A stretch of 64,000 nt of DNA from Undaria pinnatifida (GCA_012845835.1 JABAKD010000002.1:7682603-7746602); one strand, 5' to 3'; counted from the first letter of the stretch, positions 1 to 11,492 are shown. Translations and numbers: made by a program. The notes: a model not told the origin generated them from the letters alone.

Positions 1-422
1 AAGGTGAGGTAGCATGACAGGTTCAAACACGTACGCGTATCCTATACACGCAAACACACAGGAGTATTGCTGCGCTACACACGTATGTACCACACAGAGA
101 GAGTCCTGTGAATGTGTATCGGAAGAGTTGGTCTCCCCAGTCAAGATACCGCTCTGCTGTATGGACATTCCGCTGCATGGTGTGTGTGCGGAGATTCCGC
201 CGCAGCACGAGGAGGTGGTACGCCGTAAGGTTTGAAGAGGGCGAAGAACACGCAGCCGCAGAGAAGGAGGAACCTAGAACGAGCGAAGAGGCTCATAGCA
301 GACACCCACAGCACGCGGCGGAGGTGAGCTGCGACAGGAACCAGCGAGAGAATGTATGCAGCAGCCGAACTGAAGGACGCAGTCGCCGTCGCACGCAGAC
401 ACGGCAGACCGCAAGGGCAGGA

Positions 423-694
423 TCGAACAGCAGAGGCGCAAACGTTCCAGCGCATGCACCACCAGCGCTGGGTTGGCAGGCCAGCCGAAGGGTGCTTGTA
501 TGCTACTACTAGCAGTGTAGAGTGTGTTGGTGTTGGTGTGTGTGTCCCAAAATGCAGCCATCGAACAGCAGAGGCGCAAACGTTCCAGCGCATGCACCAC
601 CAGCGCTGGGTTGGCAGGCCAGCCGAAGGGTGCTTGTATGCTACTACTAGCAGTGTAGAGTGTGTTGGTGTTGGTGTGTGTGTCCCAAAATGCA
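423..694. repeat. 134-bp direct repeat, copies 1 and 2
   Basis: Two near-identical 134-bp units (423-556 and 561-694) start with TCGAACAGCAGAGGCG and end with CCCAAAATGCA, separated by 4 nt. The 138-bp period is 46 codons, so reading frames on both strands are kept. The plus frame from an ATG at 352 stays open to a stop near 750 and would carry a 46-residue duplication. A minus frame spanning 141-1040 is also open. I cannot tell whether either is translated. Confidence 0.9.
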
Positions 695-896
695 CCCACG
701 AGGTGGTTGTTTGCGTGCCAGGGTGTAGTTCGTCACGCCGTTTGATTTGAATCGCAGCCGTTTGAATTTTATGGTTTTGTAAGGACGAAGAGGGTTTTTT
801 GGGAAGGGATTTTTTTGTCCGCAGCCCAGGGCACAACGAAGTGAAATGTTTGTGTGTTGTGTTTTTTTTGTTGTCCCGCATCGTGATGTAGCAGGA

Positions 897-1030
897 TCGA
901 ACAGCAGAGGCGCAAACGTTCCAGCGCATGCACCACCAGCGCTGGGTTGGCAGGCCAGCCGAAGGGTGCTTGTATGCTACTACTAGCAGTGTAGAGTGTG
1001 TTGGTGTTGGTGTGTGTGTCCCAAAATGCA
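897..1030. repeat. 134-bp direct repeat, copy 3
   Basis: This third near-identical copy of the unit at 423-694 lies 202 bp after copy 2. It is offset by 336 bp (112 codons) from copy 2, so all three copies share one phase. The spacer is T-rich and shows nothing recognisable. Confidence 0.9.
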
Positions 1031-1180
1031 CCACCAGCACTGGGTTGGCAGGGCAGCCGAACTGTGCTTGGATGGCAGCTGCACGGTGCTTGGATGGTAC
1101 TAGCAGTGTAGTGTGTGTTGGTATTGATGTATGTGCTGGGTTGGCAGGGCAGCCGAACGGTGCTTGGATGCTAGTAGCAG
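1031..1180. repeat. Degenerate short tandem units after copy 3
   Basis: The phrases TGGGTTGGCAGGGCAGCCGA and GGTGCTTGGATG recur two to three times here. They match the inner part of the 134-bp unit, so this looks like shorter, diverged copies of it. Confidence 0.6.
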
Positions 1181-1220
1181 TGTCGGGGGGGGGCGAACCC
1201 CCCCCCCCGGGCCCGACACA
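1178..1220. repeat. G-run/C-run fold-back hairpin
   Basis: A run of 9 G (1185-1193) faces a run of 11 C (1198-1208) across a loop of about 4 nt. The flanks TGTCGGG and CCCGACA extend the stem. The shape resembles a small palindromic expansion. Confidence 0.75.
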
Positions 1221-1598
1221 GTGTGCGTTGGAAGGACCCTCACCAGTGTGCGTTCGAAAAAGTATATGGAAAAACTATTGTATGTATTTTTTATAATTTT
1301 AGCATGGTATCACGGGTCCAGGATTCTTGTAATCCTGAAATATCAGCCTGCTTTTCTTATCGTCCTGTTTCTTATTAGATGACCTGTGCGCATGGTGGCA
1401 ATAGAGCGTGGGTTGCTCTACACGGGTAAAGACGATGACGAATCCCAAGACAACGACGATGTATGACCAAGACCACCTCCCGCGGACCCGTACAATCCAG
1501 TTGCAATTCGGTGTACAGCACGGGATATCAAATGAGAAACAGAAATACCGGCCCAGACTGGGTTTCTTATCTGAGAGAGAGTGCGTTGTACACAAACT

Positions 1599-1687
1599 TC
1601 AACCCCTTTAGAGCCCCAAAACCCCTCCCTATATTAATTCCGAGTAATTATGTCCCCAAAACAGGTTTTCCAGGTGTAAAGGCTTAA
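1599..1687 (+). mobile_element. TTAA-type MITE (family B), copy 1
   Basis: The copy starts CCCCTTTAGAGCCCC and ends GTAAAGGCTTAA. Its internal blocks (CCCTCCCTATA, AGTAATTATGTCCCC) match the copies at 12049, 26276, 45139, 45438 and 51946. The left TTAA is mutated (TCAA), so this is an older copy. Confidence 0.65.
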
Positions 1688-1826
1688 TTTTCTCATTTCC
1701 CCGAGAATCCTCGCCTGGCTTTCTTATTGCTCTGTTTCTTAAGAGGTATCCCGTGCTGTGTTGTAGGACGAGGTCGTGGAAAACAGACAAGCGATGTTCA
1801 CAGCCCTATAGCTTTATTTGCTTCAT

Positions 1827-1961
1827 CATGTTTCCTCGGATTGTCGTCATCTCTATATGCAGGCACCCTTTGCACGTCGGCATCGTCGGCAACTGTCCCC
1901 TGCGACTATGCTGGTTCATCTGGCTCAAGCTAAGCTCGTACTGGATCCGGCTGGGATCAAT
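1827..1961 (-). pseudogene. Diverged duplicate of S/Q-rich exon
   Basis: On the minus strand these 45 codons align with the 3' half of the exon at 2122-2391. Shared parts are IQYELSLSQM against TQYGLSLSQM, and PTCKGCL against PTCTECL. Differences include in-frame one-codon indels, and the frame stays open. The donor of the partner exon (ATG followed by gtgagt) is here ATGATGAAG, so splicing at this point looks lost or moved. It could be a decayed duplicate or an alternative exon. No known domain is recognised; the paired cysteines (CxxC) are the only motif. Confidence 0.4.
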
Positions 1962-1965
1962 CTTA

Positions 1966-2060
1966 GCCTACCCTACCCTACCCTACCCTACCCTACCCCA
2001 CCCTACCCTACCCCACCCTACCCTACCCCACCCTATCCTACCCCACCCAACCCTTCCCTA
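1966..2060. repeat. (CCCTA)n pentanucleotide array
   Basis: A run of CCCTA with CCCCA variants; on the minus strand it reads TAGGG. It lies between the two related S/Q-rich exons, so it would form most of a roughly 160-nt intron. It resembles telomere-type repeats but has a 5-base unit. Confidence 0.9.
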
Positions 2061-2121
2061 TCCGGGACCGTAACTGCCGTCTCTTGGCATACGAGGTACA
2101 TCAGTAGTAGTTTCCACTCAC

Positions 2122-2391
2122 CATGTCTCCATCGTCTGTCGTGGTCATCTCCGTGGACAGGCACTCCGTGCACGTCGGGGTGGTGGGCATCAGTCCCTGG
2201 CTCTGCTGGCTCATCTGGCTCAGACTCAGCCCATACTGGGTCTGGCTGAGGTCAACAGGCAGGCCTTGTTGACTCTGACTATGACCATGATTCTGGATCC
2301 AGTTGGTGGGCTCTTGAGACGTGTCGTAGAGTCCCTGGCTTTGGCTTCCAGCGTCCCACGGCGATTGGGATCCACTCCCCCACATCGAGCA
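2122..2391 (-). CDS. Internal exon of an S/Q-rich protein
   Basis: On the minus strand this is exactly 90 codons, from TGC TCG ATG TGG to GGA GAC ATG. It is bounded by an acceptor (CATCATAGCAG) and a textbook donor (gtgagtgg), so both introns would be phase 0. The peptide is rich in Ser, Gln and Gly (QSQG and SLSQMSQQSQG phrases). Near its end are PTCTECL and a Thr/Asp-rich stretch. No family is recognised. The exon at 1827-1961 downstream is a diverged duplicate of its 3' half, which supports exon-level duplication. Upstream, the minus strand carries another donor-like GTGAGT near 2467, so further 5' exons are likely, but I could not join them in frame. Coding is inferred from frame, splice sites and the duplicate. 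Confidence 0.5.
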
Positions 2392-4112
2392 CTGCTATGA
2401 TGATACTGCTGCTGCTGGTGAGTCCTGTTCAAGCCACCCGGTTGCTCAGCAAAGTGTCGTACTCACTCGAACGTAACAGCAGCCTAGCAATAGTGTGGGT
2501 GTGTTCAAATTTCTGTCCTGTTGCAGTGAGTGAACTTTGGACAGAAGAACTCGCCAAGTACCTATGGTAGTTGCGAGTGGTGCAACTTGTCAAGGTTGAA
2601 GACTTGGCGTCGAAGAAAGCTCTTTGTGCCTCAAGCCAAGCCTGATTACGGCCACTCTCCTCTGGTGGCCTTCACGGGACTGTTGTGCAGTGTGCAGGGT
2701 TCCATATCATGTTTTAGCCCCGATATAGAATCCTTCAAACATTTTACGGAAACCCATGGTAGATATAAAACAAAAAAGTGAAAAATGTGAAGGCCAAATG
2801 AAAGATCCGCCGGCGCACGCGGCGCGCGGCCTGATTAGATTACTCGTAGAGCTCAGCAAAACGCACCACCATTCAAGGTGGTAGAGAGAGACACACAGGG
2901 TGAGTCTTTCTTGCGCAAGCGTGATGGATGCCTGTGAGTGCACATTGCGCTACTGCTGTGCTTGTGTCGTGAGCTCACGGCAGCAACGTGATGGGCTGGA
3001 GATCTCTGCAGACACAAGAACCTTTCGGGCTGCATGGTTTTTGTTTTTCAGAGGCCCTTCGCTCCCCACAAAGTGTCACGCGGCAGATCCACATTTCGGT
3101 GACCTCTCGCTGCTGCTTCTGCTGCCGCTGCCGTTGCCAGGAAGGAGCCACCCAGCTTCTTGGTCGTGCAGGAGAACCCAGAGCGCCTGCGCCTCCTACC
3201 GGCCCGGTTCGCAACGCCGGCTGCAGCCAAAGCGCCCGAGGCACTAAACTAAGGTGAGCGTGAGTTTGAGAGTCTCAAGAGATCGAACATTTCAAACATT
3301 TCTCAGTCATGTTTCACATAGACTCTTTCACATAAAAATTCAGAAAGATTATCATGTGGCCGGCAGCGGCAGTAGTGTATATAATATCAGAAATCAGAAA
3401 GCGCCAGCCGCAGACCTCCCCAATTCCTTGGTTAATAATGTTGGTCTGTTCCCAAAAGGCAGCCACTCATCGCGCATGTCAGGAGAGCACACACACCACC
3501 ATGCGACACGTCGCATTTTCAACGCGTTGTCGTTTTTGCCGAAAGTGTCGGCACCGCGTCTCTTTCTTTCTTGTATAAATCATCGTAGGAATCGTGCACG
3601 TGCTCGTGAAACCTTGACGGCCATGTACAGCAGCAGTAGTAGTACTGCTGTTTCCAATACTTTACGTATACGTACGTACAGCGCGGAAGTAGCAGTATAC
3701 AACTGCAATATACCAGGTTTGATATACTATGAGTAGCAGTCCCAGAGCCGTACACCACCCCCAAGATTTTTTGGGGGATTTTGCCTGAACAGTTTTCTTC
3801 AGAAATGATTTGCCGCATACGGGCGGTTATTTTTGGGTAGAAAGTGACTTGAAATTTGTGTGTGGTATTTTTTTTCGCAGCGTGTGACCCGTGTACAACA
3901 AACACACTTGTAGCGACCAGAAAAACGACCTTGTGACTGCGAAACTTTCGAGAGTCTACAATACATCGCGAGAGCGCGCAGCAGTACGACCAGGGGTCAT
4001 GCTGCCTGCACCCGTCCAGCGTACTGCAGCAGCAGTCCTTTCTTTAGTGTAGGTCGGACACCAAGTAAACCAGGTGTGGCAGGTGCCGTGAATCGTCAAT
4101 TTCTCCTTCTTA
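2392..4112. other. No firm gene; scattered splice-like sites
   Basis: Isolated splice-like sites occur (plus acceptor near 2525, GGTGAGTC near 2899, TTTTTCAG near 3050, AAGGTGAGCG near 3251), but no reading frame joins them convincingly. A GC-rich stretch at 3050-3250 is the best unassigned exon candidate. Confidence 0.4.
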
Positions 4113-4366
4113 TTAAATAAAAGTTTGTAAACTTTTGCTATAGTCTAGTACCACACAGCTACTGCTTTCATTGGCACCGGTAAGGCTCAAAGGAACGGTC
4201 GACTTAGATGGGCTGTTGCAGGAAGGCTTACTGCTGCTGTGTGTGGGCTGGATTTGTTTGCTCTTGTCGTGTGGTGGATCCAGTGCTGAGAGGACCATGT
4301 GTTTCACGTTTTCTACACTACCAAATAGTACCGGTTCGAGTAGTGTGGGTTGTGGGGCGGTGGACT
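4113..4366 (-). CDS. Possible terminal exon, unknown protein
   Basis: The minus strand has an acceptor (CTTCTACCTAG, ending at 4367) followed by 84 open codons to a TAA stop. The peptide is Ser/Pro/Thr/Leu-rich, containing PTLLEPVLFGSVENV and ending YSKSLQTFI. No domain is recognised. AT-rich sequence follows the stop. No upstream exon was identified. Support is only the frame, the acceptor and protein-like composition, so this may be chance. Confidence 0.22.
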
Positions 4367-4629
4367 CTAGGTAGAAGCAGGGCACTGCCGCCGCTGCTGC
4401 TATGTGTGTGTGTGTTCTTCACATTAAACCGTTCTTCTACTCGTCGACATCCAGCACACCCAGTGTCCGTACTGATTCTTCACCCTAGAAAGATCAGCTC
4501 TGTGGTCACAAGCTACGACACAGATAATGCATCGTAATGCATTCGACAAAGCAATGTCATGCCCTAGTACTGGGTACGACAGGCACAACATACATACGTC
4601 AGCAACAGAAATACATTGGAAGAGAGAAA

Positions 4630-4840
4630 TACGAAATAAACAAAAACAAAAACAAAAACAAAACAAAATAATAATAAGAAAACAAATAAAAACAAAGATA
4701 AAAATAAAACAAAAAATGAAACAAACAAAATGAAGGGGAAATCGAAGAAACAACCCAACCGGAAAGGAGAGCCAAAGCTCGGAAAAGAAACATAATAAAA
4801 TAAAATAAAATAAAGTAAAGTAAAACCAAAATAAGATAAT
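4630..4840. repeat. A-rich low-complexity tract
   Basis: Degenerate AAACA, AAATA and AAAAC units (for example AACAAAAACAAAAACAAAAC). This explains the long hydrophobic minus-strand frames here, which are composition artefacts. Confidence 0.85.
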
Positions 4841-5089
4841 CCGAACACGAGCCAAAAACCTGGACACGCAAGGAGGGAACAAAGGGGAAAAAAATACCCC
4901 AGAAAAAGACGAAAAGTGCTATGTACCTACTAGTCGGCCTGGTACCTTGCTACCCTGTCGCTATAGTGTGTAGCGTTTGTTATTTTATCATGTAGTCGAG
5001 GTAGGTAGGTGTCGTTCGTTGTTTGTTGATATTGCTGCTGCTGTTACTGTTGTTGCTGTTGTCATGCGGCCGAGAAGCCTTTGCGTGGG

Positions 5090-5175
5090 AGTCGGGAGGG
5101 GAGGGGGGAGGCGGAGCCGCGGGCGGGGGCGGGGGGGGGGGGGGAAGGAGCCGCGGGCGGGAGCGGGGACGGTTA
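5090..5175. repeat. G-rich, quadruplex-prone tract
   Basis: Runs of 4 to 12 G separated by single bases, including GGGGGCGGGGG-type segments. It has potential to form G-quadruplexes on the plus strand. Confidence 0.7.
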
Positions 5176-5368
5176 TCGTACAAAGAGGGGGTGAATGCAC
5201 ACCTGACACCAGGGTATACTGGTATGCCATGATCACAGATCACGGGCGTAAGGGCGAGGTCAATACATCGTACAGAGTGGCTGGAGCCTGTCCTGTGACC
5301 ACGGACTTTATTATGCGAGGTTATGTGAGAACAACAACTCCTGTTGCACAATCTCTCTTTTCACTGCG

Positions 5369-5424
5369 CTATTTAGTCTATACTGTTTGCAACTTGCTAT
5401 TTAGTCTATACTGTTTGCAACTTG
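5369..5424. repeat. 28-bp tandem duplication
   Basis: Two identical 28-bp units beginning CTATTTAGTCTATACTG, at 5369-5396 and 5397-5424. Confidence 0.95.
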
Positions 5425-5723
5425 CGTTATAATGTTGCAATATCGCACAGGTTGCAAATATGAGTTTCGACGAAATATTCCAAGGTCTCACAGCTCTACG
5501 AGTGTAGACTATGTTGTTAAGATGCGGCCCCGAAAGGCCTGTAATATACCCTTAAAAGGTCAACAGTTCGAAGTATTATTTTTGTAATATCGTGCCTGGC
5601 ACTTGGGATCGTCGAAAGAGAAACCGTTGCAATATTTTATAGTTCAACACAACAGTACGAAGAGTGCCACAAATCGTACGTACAGTCAGCAAGCAGTACG
5701 TGATCTGTAAATAACGTTCTGAC

Positions 5724-6278
<555 letters not shown>

Positions 6279-6437
6279 CTTATGACTTTTATGGCGGCTT
6301 ATAACCTGTTGTACGGCGTGTGGCCCCTGAGTTACAGTAGGCCAGGCAGCCCACAGGAGAGGCAAAGAAAGCACTCAGTCGGGAGTTAATCAGCTGGTTG
6401 GTGTTTCAGCTCAAGCTCCGAAGAGCATGGGATGAAA

Positions 6438-6560
6438 TGGTGCGCCAGCTAGCGTTGGGCTGCGAAAGCAACTGAGTTAAATCGACACACGACGCGTATG
6501 AAAATACGTGGAAGTGTGGTGAGCTAAAGCTTTATTTTTCCCCATCCGCCGGAGGATGAA
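6438..6560 (+). mobile_element. Family A, 3' part
   Basis: Matches the 3' half of the copy at 5724: GCGCCAGCTAGCG, then AAATCGACACACGACGCGTAT, GTGGAAGTGTGGTGAGC and CCGCCGGAGGATGAAGATA. The 5' half is missing. Confidence 0.7.
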
Positions 6561-6744
6561 GATAGGCGCTGATCAGGCCTGTTGTATTGATTGTCGGTCC
6601 TGTCCCCGAGAGGAGGGAGGAGAGTGTGCGGATGTGCGGGGAGCACGCTTGTTTGTTTCCGCTCGACCACCCTGGATCGACACAGAAGCAAGCTCCAATA
6701 CCCCGGACCCTGATCGTCAGGTCGCTCTCAGTTTTTATAAAAAT

Positions 6745-7465
6745 TGAAAATCGCCAGGTGCGAGTAGAACCGATTGAATGGTTGAAACTCAACATTGCAA
6801 GCTGCGGGGTACATCTACTGTATGTTTAATTAATGTACAGCAGTAGTTGCACAAAATTTACGGAAGGTCGTTCGCGTGCGTTATATGTTTGATCCTCGTG
6901 AGAGATATAGGTCGGTTACCCCTCTGGATGTTGTCAGGGTCAACAGGACGATTTCCTATAATAATCAAATTAAAAAACGCCAGATGTGAGTACAACCGAT
7001 TGAATGGTTGAAACTCAGTTTGAACGGTTGCGATCCTTCCCAATTGAATATGCTCAAGCGGCGTTGATTGTGCCGCATTCTTATGTAGTCGGCATTTGAC
7101 ATGCCGCCCTGCTTGTGCTGGTGTGGCACTTTCTGTTGCTGTGGGCTACTCGTAACAGGCGATTATGTACCGATCAGCGACTCAGTTGTTGCTGTTGTTG
7201 TTCTCACGTCAACTCGCATAATCAAGTCCGTGGTCACAGGACAGGCTCCAGACACTCTGGAGTGGAAGAATACCCCAGGGAAAAAACACAAAGAAACATG
7301 GATGTACCACGCAGCTTGCAAAGTCGAGTTTCAACCACTCAATCGGCCGTACTCACAACTGACGCTTTGCAATTACGTAGTACAGTACCACGCAGCTTGC
7401 AAAGTTGAGTTTCAATCATTCAATCGGTCGTACTCACAGCTGACGTTTTTCAATTTTTATCAAAA
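6745..7465. repeat. Cluster of family L repeats, opposite orientations
   Basis: Four short copies of one dispersed sequence. Two are reverse (about 6745-6815 and 6965-7040, with AACCGATTGAATGGTTGAAACTC). Two are forward in tandem (about 7306-7380 and 7385-7465, with CACGCAGCTTGCAAAGT). The forward pair lie roughly 80 bp apart. The same family occurs at about 5452, 11500, 13840, 17525, 24775, 25725, 39420, 46285 and 46560. Confidence 0.7.
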
Positions 7466-7469
7466 ACAA

Positions 7470-8960
7470 ACCCAGTATAGACGACTGGCTGCTGCTGCCA
7501 CGGTAGCAAGCTAACTGTCCTTAGTAGCTGGTCGTTACACAGAGAAGCTAGATTGGTTTAGAGCACACGAATTCGCAAAGAACAAACACGGCGTAGGTAA
7601 GCTTTCCTGTTTCTTACAATTAGTACTCCGGTATGATACAGCGGCAGGTCTCCCTTGCCATTCGTAGTAAGCAGGTATTGCTGGCCCCAGTCTGGGTTTT
7701 TTATCTGGGAAGGAGCGCATTCAAAAACTAGCTTCTCAAAATTGTGAAGTATTTTGGATTGCTCCCTGTTTGCGGGGCGTTTAAGAAGTTTGGACTAACT
7801 AAACCGTGCTCAGCGGCTAGCTCCACACTAAATCCTATATATAAACCTACCTATGGTCAGGGTTCACAGGGTTGCTTAGAGGTTGGTGTCACCAAAAGGT
7901 TTCTGGCCTTGCTCAGGCTTTTGTGTTTCGTTTCGTTTTCTTGTTGGCGAGCCCATACTGTACTCTGGTCGTAGTCGGTGACCGCGGAACTGCTACCGAA
8001 CTGAAGTTGTTGGGCAGATGGTCGACTTGACTGCAGGACAGGCAGTCAAAAAAAGTCCTGCAGGTCATCGGTCTGCTTGGTCGAGGCTGATTTTTCGAAT
8101 GCCCATTTTGTAATAGAAAAACGCTACCTAAACAAGCCGCGGAGCCGCGTGACTGCCCCCACCGACCTCGAACCCTCCCGAAGAAGGGTTGAGGTTAGGA
8201 TAGCCGTTAGGGGTAGGTCTTGGGTCTGGTTAATCTAGGCCGACGTGCGAGCTCGAAATCGACCACCATCGACCTGCAGGTTTTTTTTGCCGGGCCGTCC
8301 TGCATTTAGGGAGGGCAAGCTGGGCGTGTTTTTTTCATGTAGGCTGCTACTGCTGCACGTTACCATGGAAATTATGTGTGTGTGACACGATAGTAGATGC
8401 AGTGCCTGGTGCGTTCGATGGATGCCGGCAAGAAATAGGAATGCTAAAAAAGCGATGCACCATAAGACCGACGTGAAGTACAGTACCGTGGCTGGGAAAA
8501 CGCAGGACACCTGTGACCACGGCTTGTCCACAAACAAAAAGGCCGACGGAATGAAAAACTTTGTCGCAGGCAGGACTTGGGCTGGAGAAGCACAAAGCGT
8601 GTCGATGCAACGTACCGGTAGGAGCACACACACCCCACAACGAACACATTTGAAGCTGTTTTTCAACTCGGAGAGTGCAAACACCGAGCGACGGGTGTGT
8701 GTGGAAAGTTTTCGGCGAGACCTAGCCACAGCCACTACTTTCGTCGGAAGTGCCCGCCCGGCTGGGCGTGTATGGCGACATTTCAACGAGGCCTTTCCAC
8801 AAACGGTAACTTTCGTTTGTGTGTGTATGCCCCCCCTGGTAGATTGTTCCGTATTTTGGCCCAAGAAGAAAAGGCCAGTCATGCCAAAATAAAAAATACC
8901 GCATTCTCAGAATGTTCAGGCCTGTTCAACCCCCTCCCACGATTTCCCTCTCCCATGGTG
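7470..8960. other. No gene; fragments of older repeats
   Basis: A block near 7678 (CCCCAGTCTGGGTT) is shared with about 1550 and weakly with 45865. A block near 8505 (CCTGTGACCACGGCTTGTCC) is shared with the J-prime repeats at 15430 and 54975. A minus frame spans 8235-8882 but has no start, motif or splice support. Confidence 0.4.
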
Positions 8961-8974
8961 TGGCAGAGCCAAAT

Positions 8975-9075
8975 ACGACCGCCTTATCGGGGGAAGCCGC
9001 ATTATTTCTCCCCCAGTCGCGCGATATTGACCGCCTTATATAGGGATACCGCCTTGTTGAGGAACCCCTACTAGC
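8975..9075 (+). repeat. Dispersed repeat family K, copy 1
   Basis: Contains GACCGCCTTAT, AAGCCGC, a CCCCAGTCGCGCGA block and ends near AACCCCTACT. The same order of blocks occurs at 20262-20405. Confidence 0.6.
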
Positions 9076-9460
9076 TGCTGTGGCTTACTCTAGGACAACC
9101 GATTCCGACAGAGTTCGGGTATCCAAAGATTGAAGGACGGATGTATACGGGTTTTCACCGACATGGAAGCCTCACTGGGCTCCCCTGTGCTGTGTCAGTT
9201 CGACCCTCTGCGTCATCTTGCGGTGCTATTCCGGCTTGACCCGGGAGGGTCGAATCTGACATCCATCCCAGGGTTTGGGTTGTCTGTTTGCCTTACGTCT
9301 GAGATCTTCGTTAACCCGCCGTTTTCGTTGTTGTTGTCGGGGCCCTTTTGGATTTGGAGAGTCGACTCTGATGTCCACTCCTAAGGTGTGTGGTATCTGG
9401 TATTCATATATTGCGTGTTGCATGGTGGTTTTGCGCTTTCAGTGGGTTCGAAGGAGTACA

Positions 9461-9612
9461 CACAATTCGACGCGAGTCGACGAGGAAAAGAGAGTGCTTA
9501 ATTATTCTCGCGATAAATATGAAGGCGTTATTATACCGTGGTGAAGAGGGGAGAGGAGGTCCCGCTATGTGACCCCGGATCTGAGTTACTGCTGGGAGGG
9601 AGCGCGAGACTA
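9461..9612 (+). repeat. Dispersed repeat family J, copy 1
   Basis: About 150 bp with CAATTCGACGCGAGTCGACG, TCTCGCGATAAATATGAAGG, GACCCCGGATCTGAGTT and GGGAGGGAG. It matches 9669, 10741 and the reverse copy at 42203. Confidence 0.75.
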
Positions 9613-9668
9613 GTGCGAGGATAGTGAATGGGATCAAGAAGAGAAAAGTAAAAAGGCGTATCAAAGGC

Positions 9669-9814
9669 GTACAATTCGGCGCGAGTCGACGATGGAAAAG
9701 AGTGCTGAATTATGCTCGCGACAAAGAGCGAAGGCGCGCACCATAGTGTGGACGGGGGAGGAAGAGCCTGCTTAGGAGACCCCGGGTTTGAGTTACGTCT
9801 AGGGAGGGCGAAGG
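9669..9814 (+). repeat. Family J, copy 2
   Basis: Starts CAATTCGGCGCGAGTCGACG and has GACCCCGGGTTTGAGTT and AGGGAGGGCGAAGGAG. It sits in the same orientation about 60 bp after copy 1. Confidence 0.75.
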
Positions 9815-10149
9815 AGAAAAAAAAAGTGCGAACATGATGAATGGGATGAGCAAAAAAGGAAAGAAAAGATAGGGGGATGTGTTACCTCACGTGTTACACT
9901 TGGAAACCTACATTAGGCGGAAAAGACATGTACCCTGGTGTACCTGGGTACTTTTACACCTAAAAAAAACACTCGTGCTTTATACCTATGGCACGACGAT
10001 GTCTTTTCGGCCAATCGAGAGGTCAGTATGGTGTCAATTTGAGTCTGTACCTTTATATGAGTCAAAAACGGACCAGGTATACCTGTTTTTGGTTGTTGCC
10101 CGTAATGAATCCTAAGGTCAGCCGCGGACGTACAGCAGTCAAGTCAGCC

Positions 10150-10560
10150 ATCATCGTAACATAATGTTTTCTTTTGAATTCTTCTTGTTTCTGTTTCGTT
10201 CTCGAGTTGATGCTGGTTCATGCGTTTCTGGTTATTTCTTTTTTGCTTTGCCTGACGTAGATGACGTAGTTTCATCATCAATATTGCCTGTTTTCGTTTC
10301 TGCTGATTTCTTTTCTGCGGCGGTTAGTAAAGCTCGCGTTCCTGTCTTGCGTTTTTTTTCTCTTCTTGACGTTTTGTGTTTGGTCACTCTTCACTCGTAG
10401 TTGCTAATCATACGCATGAACACAAGCATGCAACAGCAGCAACAAAACACGGCGTGTAACAGCAGGTGCGGGTCACGAGTGTTGAGCTGTTTTTGTCAGC
10501 TCTGATGTGGATTGTTTTTGCTTTTGTCGTTTGATTATTAGTTTTTTGGTGTTATGTGTC
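10150..10560. other. T-rich stretch, no gene
   Basis: The plus strand is T-rich with TTTCTG and CTTTTG phrases. It resembles the T-rich flank after the WW gene at 58.6 kb, but no gene is attached here. Confidence 0.4.
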
Positions 10561-10740
10561 ACGGGTCGTGGGGGAACAAGCCAGACAAGGCTTGTTCTCC
10601 CGCGCCGAGCTCTACCCACCGCCACCTTCGCCACCGTTTGTTTTTTTTTGTAATTCGAGGGAAGTCATAGGGTATTCGCTAAAATATCCAAAATCGAAGG
10701 AATCAACTGCTGAGAGCAATTATGATAGCAGGATCGGTAG

Positions 10741-10890
10741 GCAAAATTCGATGCGAGTCGACGGGGGATGAAATAGCTGGAATCTTCTCGCGATACAAAA
10801 GAAGCACGTGTCGTAGTGGAGAGGGGGAAGAAGAGCCTGCGTGGTGGCCCCGGAGCTGAGTTGTGCCTAGGAAGGGAGAAGGAGAAGGGG
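10741..10890 (+). repeat. Family J, copy 3
   Basis: AAAATTCGATGCGAGTCGAC, TCTCGCGATACAAAAGAAG, GGCCCCGGAGCTGAGTT and AGGAAGGGAGAAGGAG in the family order. Confidence 0.75.
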
Positions 10891-11377
10891 AAAGGAAAAA
10901 TGCGAAGATAAAAGAAGGGATGAGAAATATATTTCTGTACTCCGAAGTATATATCATGTATGTAACCCCTTTGAGCTTCGTAGAGGGAAGAAACACGTTG
11001 AAAAATGTGGCGATTCCATTGCGTGGCCAAGCCCGCTTACGGACAGTTGCATGTGCGATATGTCGATATGTATCGCTGAAAAATTGTAGTTTTTTTTTGC
11101 TGCAGAACGTGACTATTGCATCTAGGATTTGGCGTCGGCACGGACACCGGGTGTGCTAGGTCTCGATGGGTGGAGAATAACAGAGCAACGCGAAGAGCAC
11201 GCCAACACCCACTACGACGAGGCATTTGCCGGTACGGATACTGGGGTGTGTGCTAGATGGCGATGGGTGAAAATAACGGCTTCACGTGAAGAACACACCA
11301 ACACACGCAGCATCGGCGACAAAGAGCAACCTGGCATGCTGGGGTGGGTTGCGTGTCCGAGGTGCGATGTAAGGTGT

Positions 11378-11492
11378 CCGCCGGTAGGGACAGCTCGCGC
11401 TGTCGTTGCCACGGGAACCAACCGAAGGATACCCCAGCTCGAGCTGGATTGTGAATACAGCAGTTGTGTTAACTTGACGCACGATATTATAA
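11378..11492 (+). mobile_element. Family A, 5' part
   Basis: CGCCGGTAGGGACAGCTCGC followed by CTGTCGTTGCCACGGGAACC, then GGATTGTGAATACAG. The 3' half is replaced at about 11493 by a reverse family L copy. Confidence 0.65.

Noticed and set aside
2526-2640. Frame SELWTEELAKYLW then a stop then VVQLVKVEDLASKK, faintly SAM-domain-like
   Set aside because: An in-frame TAG interrupts it and there is no splice solution; the match is too short to name a domain.
3050-3251. GC-rich exon candidate between TTTTTCAG and AAGGTGAGCG
   Set aside because: All three frames are partly open. The most protein-like one is broken by a stop unless a 42-nt intron is assumed, which is implausibly short.
8235-8882. 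215-codon minus frame
   Set aside because: Contains a repeat block shared with 15430 and 54975, has no recognisable domain and no splice support.
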